A stretch of DNA of 64,000 nucleotides, taken from assembly GCA_014529385.2 (NCBI GenBank), contig CM043944.1:173104740-173168739 (forward strand), in the 5' to 3' direction. This DNA comes from Adiantum capillus-veneris. Taxonomy: Eukaryota > Streptophyta > Polypodiopsida > Polypodiales > Pteridaceae. Below are positions 23,900 through 33,200 of this stretch, piece by piece; within the stretch, counting starts at the first letter, position 1; each line of letters begins with the position of its first letter. The translations under genes were made by a program, and so were the position numbers. The notes beneath the pieces are model-generated. The model ran no database searches. It saw only the letters and a list, made by a program, of their open reading frames with translations, and was not told the origin of the DNA.

Positions 23900-24733
23900 A
23901 TGGCAGAGACAGGTGATCGATCAGATTGTGACCTCTCACAGATGCGCGTGTTTGATGGGTCAGACTTTGCGGCATGGAGAGAGTGTATGCTTGATGCATT
24001 GACACAGCGAGGGTTGCATCGACCATTGAGTGGTAATGCAGGTAGACCTTCAAACATGTCTGACGATCAGTGGCAGGAGCTAGAGGAGATGGCACTATCT
24101 ACGCTCTCTTTGTGCCTTGCGGAATCTGTATATGCTCTTGTTATGTATGAGACTACTTCGAGAGCACTTTGGCGCAGATTACATGATATGTATGATAGAT
24201 CTGAGTCATCACGGACTCGTGTGAGACATGTACATTCACGAGCACGCCGACATGTGACATGTTGGTATTGTGGTCATTCTGGACACGTTAGACGGTGCTG
24301 TTTTCGTCGTATGCGACATCGTAGGAGACATGGCAGTCTCAGAGATGTATGTAGTGATGCCATGGACTCAGTTGCTTTGACAGTTGAGGCACATGTAGTG
24401 TCGGAGTATACTAGTGACGGGGATGTCACTTTTACCTCGAGCTATGCACGAGATGCTATACATGTGGATAGTGCACTCCCTTCGCAGTGGTTGCTAGACG
24501 CAGATGCTATGTTTCATGTCACGCCGCATCGTGCATGGTTTTGTAGCTATTCTAGCGGGATGCTTGGTAGTGTACGTTTGACCGATGGATCGGTGCATGC
24601 GATATCAGGTGCAGAAGATGTGAGACTGTCATTACTGAGTGGTGCATCTTACTTGTTACGACATGTGCGCTATGTACCAAATTTGACAGTGAGTTTGATC
24701 TCGATTGGTCAGCTTAGAGATTGTGGATGTTAG
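23900..24733 (+). CDS. Skeletal Copia gag-zinc knuckle-protease-like frame
   Basis: I choose the Met at 23900 (MAETGDRSD) because the preceding in-frame Met at 23696 lies in leader-like sequence. The N-terminal part has the Copia gag layout (FDGSDFAAWRECMLDAL, then TSRALWRRLHDMY). It then jumps to a CX2CX4HX4C zinc knuckle (CWYCGHSGHVRRC), so the middle of gag is missing. The protease-like block follows: WLLDADAMFHVTPHR replaces the canonical W-x-x-DSGA-x-x-H. The rest of the fold is kept (VRLTDGSVHAI, then VRYVPNLTVSLISIGQL). The Ser and Gly of the active site are both replaced, so protease activity is unlikely by family knowledge. The frame ends at TAG 24731-24733. Confidence 0.82.
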   Translation: MAETGDRSDCDLSQMRVFDGSDFAAWRECMLDALTQRGLHRPLSGNAGRPSNMSDDQWQELEEMALSTLSLCLAESVYALVMYETTSRALWRRLHDMYDRSESSRTRVRHVHSRARRHVTCWYCGHSGHVRRCCFRRMRHRRRHGSLRDVCSDAMDSVALTVEAHVVSEYTSDGDVTFTSSYARDAIHVDSALPSQWLLDADAMFHVTPHRAWFCSYSSGMLGSVRLTDGSVHAISGAEDVRLSLLSGASYLLRHVRYVPNLTVSLISIGQLRDCGC

Positions 24734-24736
24734 ATT

Positions 24737-25711
24737 TTGCTACGAGAGCGAGATTTTGTGATGCATTTGGGTTCGCTAGTGATTGCGAGAGGTGCCAGGA
24801 GTGGTACAGGTTACCCATTGCATGTGGATCACGTGAGAGACGGTGTTGTCTCTGTGATCATGCAGCCAGGTAGACAGCGAGAGAGCAGGCGAGTCTCTTT
24901 TGCTTGTGGGTTGCAGGATACTTTGCATGGAGTGCAGAGTAGTGAGCTCGTTGTGCACACAGTTGGGGCACGACTTGAGCAGTCACACAGAGAGGTGACA
25001 GAGTCAGACATGCATGCTTTGCTAGTGACTGAGCGAAGTAGAGAGTCAGTTGTGCGAGATACTTCTATGCAAGATAGACAGGTAGAGCGGTCTTTCTCTA
25101 GTGAGTCACGACAGGAGGACGTTGTGCAAGAGTCTATGCATACGGAGTTAGAGCATGAGAGCTCTAGTGAGTCACAGCAGATTGAGTGGTCATGTTTGCA
25201 GTGGATGATTGCAGAGGAGGCTGAGACGTCAGCGATTATGCAATCATTCCTTTCTATGCTCGACAGTGAGCATGGGGATATAGTTGTGCAGGATATGTCT
25301 TCCAGCAGACACCTAGAGCAGCTAGTTTGCTCTGAGGTTGCACGACAGGTTGATGCGTCTTTTGTGGACAGTCAGGAGATGCATGTGGCTGACACGCCTT
25401 GTCAGTCAGAGATGCCTATTGCCAGGGATATATATGTTGATGCATGCTCTGTAGAGCTAGCAGGGCCCGCTAGCATTGCATCGGCATTCGGTGGTCTCAT
25501 GTATGAGATGCTGATCTTGAGACCGGATATCACAGCTGCAGTGGGAGCATTTGCAGTTAGGGTTGTCAGTCGTCTGTTGACTGATGATGGCATAGTGCAC
25601 GAGGGAGATATGCAGGTGTTGCGTACATACTTGCAGTACGTGTGTGGTATGTCTGGTGGTGTATGGACTTACACGGGAGCAGGACAACCGGATGCACACG
25701 ATCACAGCTAG
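24737..25711 (+). CDS. Second frame of skeletal Copia: pre-integrase start, acidic spacer, RT/RNase H junction remnant
   Basis: It opens right after the TAG of the first frame and reads in the same phase apart from that stop. The start (LVIARGARSGTGYPLHV) matches the Copia pre-integrase segment. Next come about 200 residues rich in Ser, Glu, Gln, Val and Met with recurrent SSESRQ/SSESQQ words, for which I know no Copia counterpart. The last 70 residues (FGGLMYEMLILRPDITAAVGAF, then VVSRLL) match the segment joining RT to RNase H. The HHCC and DDE integrase parts and the YVDD RT core are absent. The same order is present in the reverse-strand relative at 9.4-16.9 kb. Confidence 0.75.
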   Translation: MLRERDFVMHLGSLVIARGARSGTGYPLHVDHVRDGVVSVIMQPGRQRESRRVSFACGLQDTLHGVQSSELVVHTVGARLEQSHREVTESDMHALLVTERSRESVVRDTSMQDRQVERSFSSESRQEDVVQESMHTELEHESSSESQQIEWSCLQWMIAEEAETSAIMQSFLSMLDSEHGDIVVQDMSSSRHLEQLVCSEVARQVDASFVDSQEMHVADTPCQSEMPIARDIYVDACSVELAGPASIASAFGGLMYEMLILRPDITAAVGAFAVRVVSRLLTDDGIVHEGDMQVLRTYLQYVCGMSGGVWTYTGAGQPDAHDHS

Positions 25712-25775
25712 CCAGTGGGCATCGGTTGAGAGCGATTTCTCTCACCTTTTGTAGTATTTAGACTAGGTTCCCTTG

Positions 25776-25799
25776 CTTAAAGGCACAATCGCCTTTAAG
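25776..25799 (+). promoter_or_regulatory. Stem-loop just before the polypurine tract
   Basis: CTTAAAGGC and GCCTTTAAG form a 9 bp perfect stem around a 6-base loop, directly upstream of GTGGGAGG and the 3' LTR. Equivalent stems lie before the LTR of the truncated Copia (18 kb) and of the reverse-strand relative (9.45 kb). Confidence 0.6.
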
Positions 25800-25807
25800 T
25801 GGGAGGT

Positions 25808-25994
25808 TGTTGGGGTATAGGTGTCTGTGCCTTGCCCGGCCGCCCAGAGTCTGGGCGCCCACTGACTTGTATACCTTATACATAGCATAAGTGTATAGGG
25901 GGCTGCTCACTCTTTGAGTCTCCCCACCCATATCTGTGTCGTGTGTCTCCTTCTCTCTCTCACTCTCCGTCTGTGGTGCTCCCCGATCCCCTTC

Positions 25995-25995
<1 letters not shown>
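25808..25995 (+). repeat. 3' LTR of skeletal Copia
   Basis: It is 188 bp, starting TGTTGGGG and ending CCCCTTCA, and is followed directly by the (CA)n tract. Confidence 0.93.

Positions 25996-26086
<91 letters not shown>
25996..26086. repeat. (CA)n microsatellite, right of the skeletal Copia
   Basis: About 90 bp of perfect AC dinucleotides, in phase with the tract on the other side of the element. Confidence 0.97.
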
Positions 26087-26088
<2 letters not shown>

Positions 26089-27417
26089 AGCACTTATACA
26101 AGCTAGTATTTAACCCAAAACAAAAAACCAACTCTTTACCTGGTTGGGTTTAGGATTTCTTACCCCCACAACCCCTCAAATAAAAATCCCCCCCCCGCCC
26201 CCCTTTTTGTGGGAGTGGACCCTCAAAGCATTACTTTGTTAAGCCTCTCAAAGGCGCATAGAATATGGGACATTACCCCATAATAATGGTAGCTGGCGGG
26301 CATTATTGGGTATTGAGTTAAATAACCTTGTGCATTTTGAGTAGTTCACGCCTGTCGACTTACAGTGTTTACCTTATGACCTTATGAACTCTGTGCACCC
26401 GCACGTTGCATGATGATGGTCTTTCTCTCTTATCTCCCACTCAATCCTTCCTATGGGGCAACAATGGCTGTCACTTGTAGCCAAACACTTTGGGAATTGA
26501 GTAGGTTTCAAAGACGCAGGTCTGCATCATCATCAAGCACTATATAAAGGTGAGGATGGCCCTGAGCCCCTCACTTAGTCTTTTTTGCGTGGTGTTAGTG
26601 TTGGTATAAAGAGAGATTTGATAGCTTTTTTTTGGAAGCTTGCCTACTGTCTAAACAATGGAGCTTGTGGAAAAAGATGGTGCTTCTCAAGTCTGCACTC
26701 TGCACAAATGCTTTTTTGCGTGGTGTTAGTGTTGGTATAAAGAGAGATTTGAGAGCTTGCCTACTATCGAAACATTAGAGCTTGATGGTGCTTCTCAGGT
26801 CCGCACTCTGTACAAATGATTTTTGGTTTTTTTTGCACCAAAGGTTCTGGTTTTATATGGTATGCAGAAACATTTTCTAAACTAAAGTCTGAAAGATGGT
26901 ATGGCTTGAGATTTAGCAGCCATGAGCATTGAAAGCAAACTCACTAAGGAATTTGGGAGGTCATTTGGAGGGCCTTATTGAGGAGAGAGAAAAGGAGGCG
27001 CATCCAATGAACAACAAGCCAACGTAACGTAGAAATAGGAAGAAATAAATCAAAAAATGCAAAAGAAAGAGAAGAAAAATGAGGCAAAAACCTCATTTTT
27101 ACGGTGTTTAAAGTATTTATTTGTGGGCCCAGAGTCTGAATGTAGTTATGGTCCTGAAAGACAACTACGATAATGTATCATACTCCCACCACCAAAAGCT
27201 CTTACTCCATTAACCAAGCATTCAAAACTAAATTTCCCTCCATTGGAAGCAAGTTCACGCTTTCTTCTACCACTCAGAAAGACCCATGGTTTCTTCTTCT
27301 TATTTTTCCTACCCTAATAGTTATAGTGGTTGGTGCCAGCCTCGCCATTAGTCTCCCAAGGAGGCCAAGTAGCACCATAAGCTCTATCACTATCTCAAAC
27401 TCCATCACTATAGATAG
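26087..27417. other. Non-coding stretch with a TATA-like element and a local tandem duplication
   Basis: No gene was recognised. There is a C-run at about 26189, a TATA-like CTATATAAAG at about 26540 followed by a leader-like sequence, and a two-copy duplication at 26580-26818. It could be a promoter or LTR fragment of an unknown element; I found no second copy in the window. Confidence 0.35.
26580..26818. repeat. Tandem duplication, about 131 bp period
   Basis: TTTTTTGCGTGGTGTTAGTG starts both units (26581 and 26712). AGAGCTTG, GATGGTGCTTCTCA and GCACTCTG recur in the same order. Confidence 0.85.
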
Positions 27418-28321
27418 TCAACGGCGGTATCGGTGCAAATACTCTACGATGTACTTCTCCAATGCACTCTGCAAAAGACAAAACAAAAACAGAATGGAAT
27501 TGAGATACATTTTTGTCCAAACTGTCACAATGTTATAGTAATGCTGTGCAAAATGCATACCTTTGACATAAATGGCTTTAGTGCAAAAAATCTCTGCAGT
27601 GTATACTCAGCATTAGGGATGCATCTCCATCTACATGAGCTGCCATCCGTCTGTAAAGGCACTGTGACTTCCTAAATTTTTGACCTGTACAACTCTAGAT
27701 TTCCACATAGCCTTCCATATACGTGCAACAATATTCTTATGCATCTGCAAGCAGGAGGAGTTGGTATGAACCCAACACAATAACTATCTCCATTGTTTAT
27801 AAAAAATAAAACCAATTTATAATCCTCAATACTCACAGTTTCAATTCTAGATGTGTTCCTCGAATTGAGTTTAGTGTCCAGACAACTGGCTTGTCAAGTT
27901 CAATGCAAACAAGGCTCCAGTGGCGCGGTTGCTCTCATATGGAAAAATTATGGTTGTTACTTGCAGCATTGGACAATGAGCAAGCCACTTCTCGAATGTG
28001 CCGATAGGGGTATTTTTCATTTTGAGAAAGGAAGAAATCTAGGAATCCAATATATATATTTTTGCATGGCTTTGTGGAGGTAGCTGGCTCTTTATCAAAC
28101 TACAAAATAATTACTAGTTGTTAGTCTCTAGCCTCAAGGCTGAATAAAAATATGATGAAGCTGGTGAAAGCATCTTACTTCAAGAAGATATATACAATTG
28201 CATTTGTGATTTGAGCATCTGGATCTCGCAATATATTGATATCCGTAGTATCTAATGCAAGTCTTCTTATACTATCTTCTAGCTGAATATCTACTATTAA
28301 TCCTTCCTCCATAGATGACAT
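27418..28321 (-). pseudogene. Four-exon Ulp1-like (C48) cysteine protease fossil
   Basis: On the minus strand, exons at about 28321-28179, 28099-27837, 27744-27561 and 27468-27418 join through short GT-AG introns in consistent phase. The first exon reads DINILRDPDAQITNAIVYIF, like the substrate-binding start of Ulp1 domains. The second gives KSQLPPQSHAKIYILDS and then the catalytic-His block HWSLVCIELD followed by WTLNSIRGTH, where the usual catalytic Asp is Asn. The third gives VPLQTDGSSC, the Gln and catalytic Cys motif, then AEYTLQRFFALKPFM. In known Ulp1/SENP enzymes these residues cleave SUMO or similar conjugates. An in-frame TAG in exon 2, a frameshift or TGA just before HWSL, and a TAG before VPLQ break it. 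It follows the histone-like sequence on the same strand. Transposons of several plant groups carry such genes, so a transposon origin is possible. Confidence 0.78.
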
Positions 28322-28487
28322 TATTGTTGCTAACATCGATTTTGTGTGTAACAATGTGGTAGTTGTTAATCTCTTCTTCTATAGCATTTGCTGCCTTTTC
28401 CTTCTCTTTCAATTTATTCATCTCCTCTACACGCCGATTTTCCTGCCCTGGCCCTGGTATTCACATCGTGGGTGACTTCTACAATCT

Positions 28488-28994
28488 TCACCACCTCTGG
28501 CTTTGATGGAGGAATAAGAAAAATTCGTTCATTTTATTGTCTATAAATTCATTGGGCTGGAGCAGCTTATCATATCTCCACCTTACTCTTTTTAGAGTTT
28601 CATTGTCCTTGTCCATAATCGTTACCCTGTGTGCATGTGCTACAACAATTGTTATGCCATTGAAATATTCCAACAAGAAATCTTATGCTGCCTCTTGTAG
28701 TGCCAACAGTGCAACAGGTTTCCACCTCATGGTCCCAAAACATGCTTCCTCACATATTGACCTGACTAGTCTTTGGAATGGAAGTTTTGGTACTAGAAGC
28801 TCAATACATTTCTGAGCCTTCCTAATTTCCTTGAACAACCGAATGTGTCTTTGTAGCCTATTCATCCTTGGAGCTTTCAAGATTCTCACGGGCTTTCCTG
28901 GTCTCTTCTTTTTACTAGTAGATCTTCCTCTTGCTTTAGCACCCAAACGTGGTCCTTTGCCTGCCTTTCTCGCAGTCGCCTTTGTTCTTGCCAT
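28488..28994 (-). pseudogene. Histone H3/CENH3-like coding sequence with one in-frame TAA
   Basis: A 103-codon frame starts at 28994. Its tail begins ARTKxTARK, as in H3. The fold follows: [41 protein letters not shown] at 28683-28685 stands exactly where H3 has Glu (a GAA-to-TAA change would do it). The same frame then continues without gaps as DFLLEYF...AHAHRVTIMDKD, aligning to the end of H3, and runs to 28488. From LVR to ALQ there are 22 residues against 21 in canonical H3. That one-residue longer loop 1, the Trp in MRW, and the ALLALQEAA sequence are CENH3-type features. The lack of introns suggests a retrocopy. The alternative is a genuine truncated H3 variant, or the first domain of a larger gene with the Ulp1-like exons. 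Confidence 0.8.
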
Positions 28995-29009
28995 TTACCT
29001 GTAAGCCAA

Positions 29010-29010
<1 letters not shown>

Positions 29011-29071
<61 letters not shown>
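29011..29071. repeat. (CT)n microsatellite at the 5' edge of the LINE
   Basis: About 60 bp of CT dinucleotides with one break. It ends where LINE-like 5' UTR begins, and its left edge lies 16 bp upstream of the minus-strand histone-like ATG. Confidence 0.96.
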
Positions 29072-29075
<4 letters not shown>

Positions 29076-29251
29076 CTTCTTCATCCGAACTCCGATTTGG
29101 GTGATCTATAGCCTCAATTGAAGAGCACGAAGTCCTCTACGTATTGATGTAAAGACAAAAATTTTCAGAGTTATGGAAGGCGTTTCTGTAGCAGCATTTC
29201 TGAAGTGAACAGGTTCAACAAAATTGATTCTCATCTTCTATTTTACATACA

Positions 29252-30202
29252 ATGTCTTCCGGCACTCGCAAGGGTTCTTCTTCTTCAACAAGGTCCACAA
29301 CCATTGTGGAAAATGATCCAAAATCTCCTAAGTGTGGAGATAGCAACACAACCACCCAACCAACGACATCGAAAACCATGATCATGGCGTACTTGGTATC
29401 ATTGCAAGAGACCGTAAACAAACAAGGCGAAGACTTACGAGCACTTGCAATGGAGAATGGCACACTAAGGGTACTTGTGGTTGAGAATGAGAATCTCAAG
29501 AGGACACTTAAGATGCAAACAACACGTTTGATGCAACTTGAAGAGGAAGTCAAGGAATGTAAACGCTCTCTTGTGGACTTGAATGCTTTGAAGGAGCGGA
29601 TGAGCAAAGTAGAGCATGACCATGTATTGAAAGAGGAGAAATTTGACACTATGAGTCGGGATGTATGCGACATGAAAAATGTATGCACAAACAAGTCTTG
29701 GGCTGATGTATGTGGTAGCAATGTGGTTTCTAATTCCTCACTCATGCAAGCTATGGTTCAAACAAAGAATGTTGAGAATGTGGATGTGGAGGAGTTGAAG
29801 GAACGGGAGCGACGTTCCAAGAACATTGTTATTCGTGGAATTCCCGAAGAGAAGTTAGAGACACCTCCTTCTCTTGCCATTGTTATTGAAGATTTCTTCA
29901 AAACCCACTTTGGCATGTCCGGAGTTATGGTCTATGGAGCACATAGAGTGGGGAAGCAGGGAGCTCCTCGCTCCGGAGAATGGCCAATTGTATGCACCAT
30001 GCCGGATGAGACCAAGCGAAAGATTATCCTTGATAATAGTTGGATCTATTTGAGGGATACAAAATGTTTTGTATGTGAAGATTGCACTATTAAGCAACAA
30101 AATATGCGTCGCAAGGCATATGAGGAAAAGAATAATAAAAACAAGGAGATCTGTCATGAAGAAAATGTGCCCAAGGAGGAGGAAAGTCTCTCAAGAAAAT
30201 AG
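29252..30202 (+). CDS. LINE ORF1 protein (coiled coil, RRM-like, basic tail)
   Basis: The 316-residue product has a Ser/Thr-rich N-terminus. A heptad-rich coiled coil follows at about residues 45-130 (LVSLQETVNKQGEDL, LMQLEEEVKECKRSL). Next is a segment beginning RERRSKNIVIRGIPEE at about residue 185 that resembles the RRM-like core of L1-type ORF1 proteins (IEDFF, AHRVGK, IVCTMPDETKRKIIL). A Lys-rich tail ends the protein. By family knowledge it binds LINE RNA as a trimer and acts as a chaperone in retrotransposition. No zinc knuckle is visible. The start follows a 5' UTR free of long frames. ORF2 begins about 40 bp downstream. Confidence 0.85.
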   Translation: MSSGTRKGSSSSTRSTTIVENDPKSPKCGDSNTTTQPTTSKTMIMAYLVSLQETVNKQGEDLRALAMENGTLRVLVVENENLKRTLKMQTTRLMQLEEEVKECKRSLVDLNALKERMSKVEHDHVLKEEKFDTMSRDVCDMKNVCTNKSWADVCGSNVVSNSSLMQAMVQTKNVENVDVEELKERERRSKNIVIRGIPEEKLETPPSLAIVIEDFFKTHFGMSGVMVYGAHRVGKQGAPRSGEWPIVCTMPDETKRKIILDNSWIYLRDTKCFVCEDCTIKQQNMRRKAYEEKNNKNKEICHEENVPKEEESLSRK

Positions 30203-30244
30203 GGATGCGTGACCTATGAGACCAAGTTACAATTGAAAATATGA

Positions 30245-33200
30245 TTTTGGAATTGTAATGGATACCCATGGAATGCGGGGGTTGGCATTGATGAACTAAC
30301 AAGCAAAGCCGATGTTGTACTTCTTGTTGAAACTTGGGAGCATGATACACAAAGGATTAACGGCTTGGAGGATTACAATGTACATTCATTGATGTGGTCA
30401 AAGAATCTCAAGCAACGAAGAGGACAAGGAGGGTTGGCATGTATGGTTAAGAAAGGATTGGAAGATTTTGTATCAATTGTGAAAGATGACAAGTACAAAC
30501 GTTATGTATGGCTGAAAATTATGACACCAAAAAGAGCACCCATTTTTGTAGCGGGTTGCTACATTCCTCATCATGATTCTCCCTTTTATGCTTGCATGGA
30601 TAGAGATCAACCATTTTCTGATTTGGAAGAGGACATTGCTTATTTCAAAGGTGAAGGTGATGTTATTGTATTTGGGGATATGAATGCTCGCACAAAAACA
30701 TTGCAACATGATACTCAACAATTTGATATGCCATACATTTCAAGGGAGTTGGAGGAAGTTCACTTGTATGATCGTACTTCAATGGATGAGAAAGAGCCGG
30801 ATCACTATGGAAAGTTACTTTTACACATGTGTAATAGCACGGGTATGCTCATTGCCAATGGTGTATCTTTGTGGAGTGGAACCAATGGATTTACATGTAG
30901 GAGACATAATGGGGATAGTGTGATTGACTATATGCTACTCTCTGAAGCTATCATGTATCGCATAAAGAGTTTTATGTTTGGTCAATGGACCCCGGAATCC
31001 GACCATCGCACCTTATGTATTGACCTTTCATGTGGAGAAGCAACTAAGCATGATAATCTCAGCCAAAGGAAAGAGAAGTTATCACTATGTATGGATTTCA
31101 AACGGGCACCAATGTACATTGAAATGGTTGAGCAAAAATTATGGATGACAAAGCTTCAATGTGATGCACCATTGGAAACTAAATGGGAAGCTTTCAAGAA
31201 AGCTATTTGTTCTTGTGCGGAAGAATGCTCTGCCATAAAGCATCTCCATGGTATCAACAAAGATAGATCACGCAAAAAGTGGTTTGATAAAGAATGTCAA
31301 GATGCTCGAAAGTCCTTGATAAAGCTTGATGCAACTATGGACAAAGACAACTATCAAAGTCATTTGCATACATACAAGGCATTGATTCAAAAGAAGAGAA
31401 GAAGATGGGAAGTAAAGCAACAAGAATTTCAAGTCCAAGAAAAGGCACATGCATGTGGAAGATTTTGGAGAAACTTGAGAGGCAAGCGGGTTGAGAATTT
31501 TGGTAACTTGAGTCTAGTGGATATGTACACACATTGTAGGCAATTATATGAGCAAGCAAATACTGAAAAAATGCCATTTTATGGTTCACTCCCATGTATG
31601 CCGTCTTTTTTTACTATTGAGGATGTATGCGGTGGGCTTGAAAAGTTTGCCACTCGCAAAGCGGGAGATCTTCAAGGTATCAAGCTGGAGATGATCAAAT
31701 GGACGGGAGATTTTACCCATGAGTGGATGTGTGATATGTTCAACCTTGTACTTCAACATGGTATGCCTTATGATTGGAGTACTAATTGTGTTGAGCCTTT
31801 ACATAAAGGAGGGGATGTAAAGAATGTAAGCAACTACCGGACTATAATGATTGGGTCTCTTATGGCAAAGTTGTTTGGGTGCATAATGGAGATGAAATTG
31901 AGTGATTGGGCTGAAGAGAATGTTAAGCGTGCAAAGGGACAAGTGGGTTTTCGTCGATGCCATAGCACCATTGATCATCTTGTCACTCTTCGTGTTCTCA
32001 TGGAGGAAAGTCGATTGAAAGGCAAGCGATTGTATTGTTGTTTTGTGGACTTTAAGAAAGCCTTTGATATGATTCCACGTAACAATTTGTGGAGAAGGAT
32101 GGAAGAACTCCAAGTGCCAAGTGAGTTTATGCTTGCGGTTTCTCGAATCTATGAGAAGGTGATTTGTCAATTGCGCATGGGAAGAGAAATTTCAGAAATT
32201 TTTGTAAGCACTATTGGGGTTAAACAAGGATGTTCATTGTCACCAACTCTCTTTGGTCTATGCATCGATCAATTGGAACAAATGGTACTTGACTTTATGC
32301 AAGAAGAAGGCATTGAAGAGGTCACTATTTGCAATGCGGTTATCATGCTTTTGTTGTATGCGGATGATGTAGTGCTTCTAGCACACACTTTAGAAGATGC
32401 ACAAAAGCTTATGGTTGTCCTTGAGAACTTTTGCTTGCATAGTGGGCTGATTGTAAATGAATCCAAAACAAAGGTTATGCTTGTGAAAACCAACCATAAG
32501 GAGAAGCCATGCATTGTATACAACAACGAGACACTTGAAGTTGTTGAGAGCTTTAAGTACCTTGGCCTTGAGGTTCCATCCAATCACAAGTGGCATGAAT
32601 GTGCTATGCGTCGTTTGGAAGCGGGAAAGAGAGCATATTATGCATTTGAGAACATGTGTAATGCGGGAAACATCAAGTGTTGGGTTCTCAAGAAGTATCT
32701 TTTTGATGCATTGGTGACACCGGTTCTTCTTTATGGAGTTGAAGTGTGGGGCGGGAGCATCTCAAAGTCTACTTGGAAAGAGTTTGAGAATGTCCAAAAG
32801 CGTTTTCTTACAAACTTTCTCCAAGTTAAGACACAAACACCATATATGCTCCTACTTCTTGAGTCGGGATCTCTTCCAATTGAGGTTATGGGCATGGAAA
32901 GGGTTGTGGAGTACATGATAAAGATGCGTCAAAACCCCTCACATCGACTTCCTACAATTGCATGGGAAGTAAGCAAAAAAGTTCAAAAGACGCATAAAAG
33001 CAAGATCTTGAGCACGGGATGGATGCAAGACATAAAGAAGTGGTTTGGGAGATGGGATGCATTACACTTGCTACATGATGCTTCAATTGACTCTCAAGTG
33101 AATGAAGCTTTTCTACAACGCCAATGTATTACGGCTTGGGAGAAATCCGGTGGGTCACGCTTCATACATTACACCACCTATATTGCCCCCAACTACAAAA

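Noticed and set aside
28683-28815. Plus-strand ORF across the histone-like region (28537-28815)
   Set aside because: The minus strand aligns to H3 over its whole length, so the plus-strand frame is a shadow.
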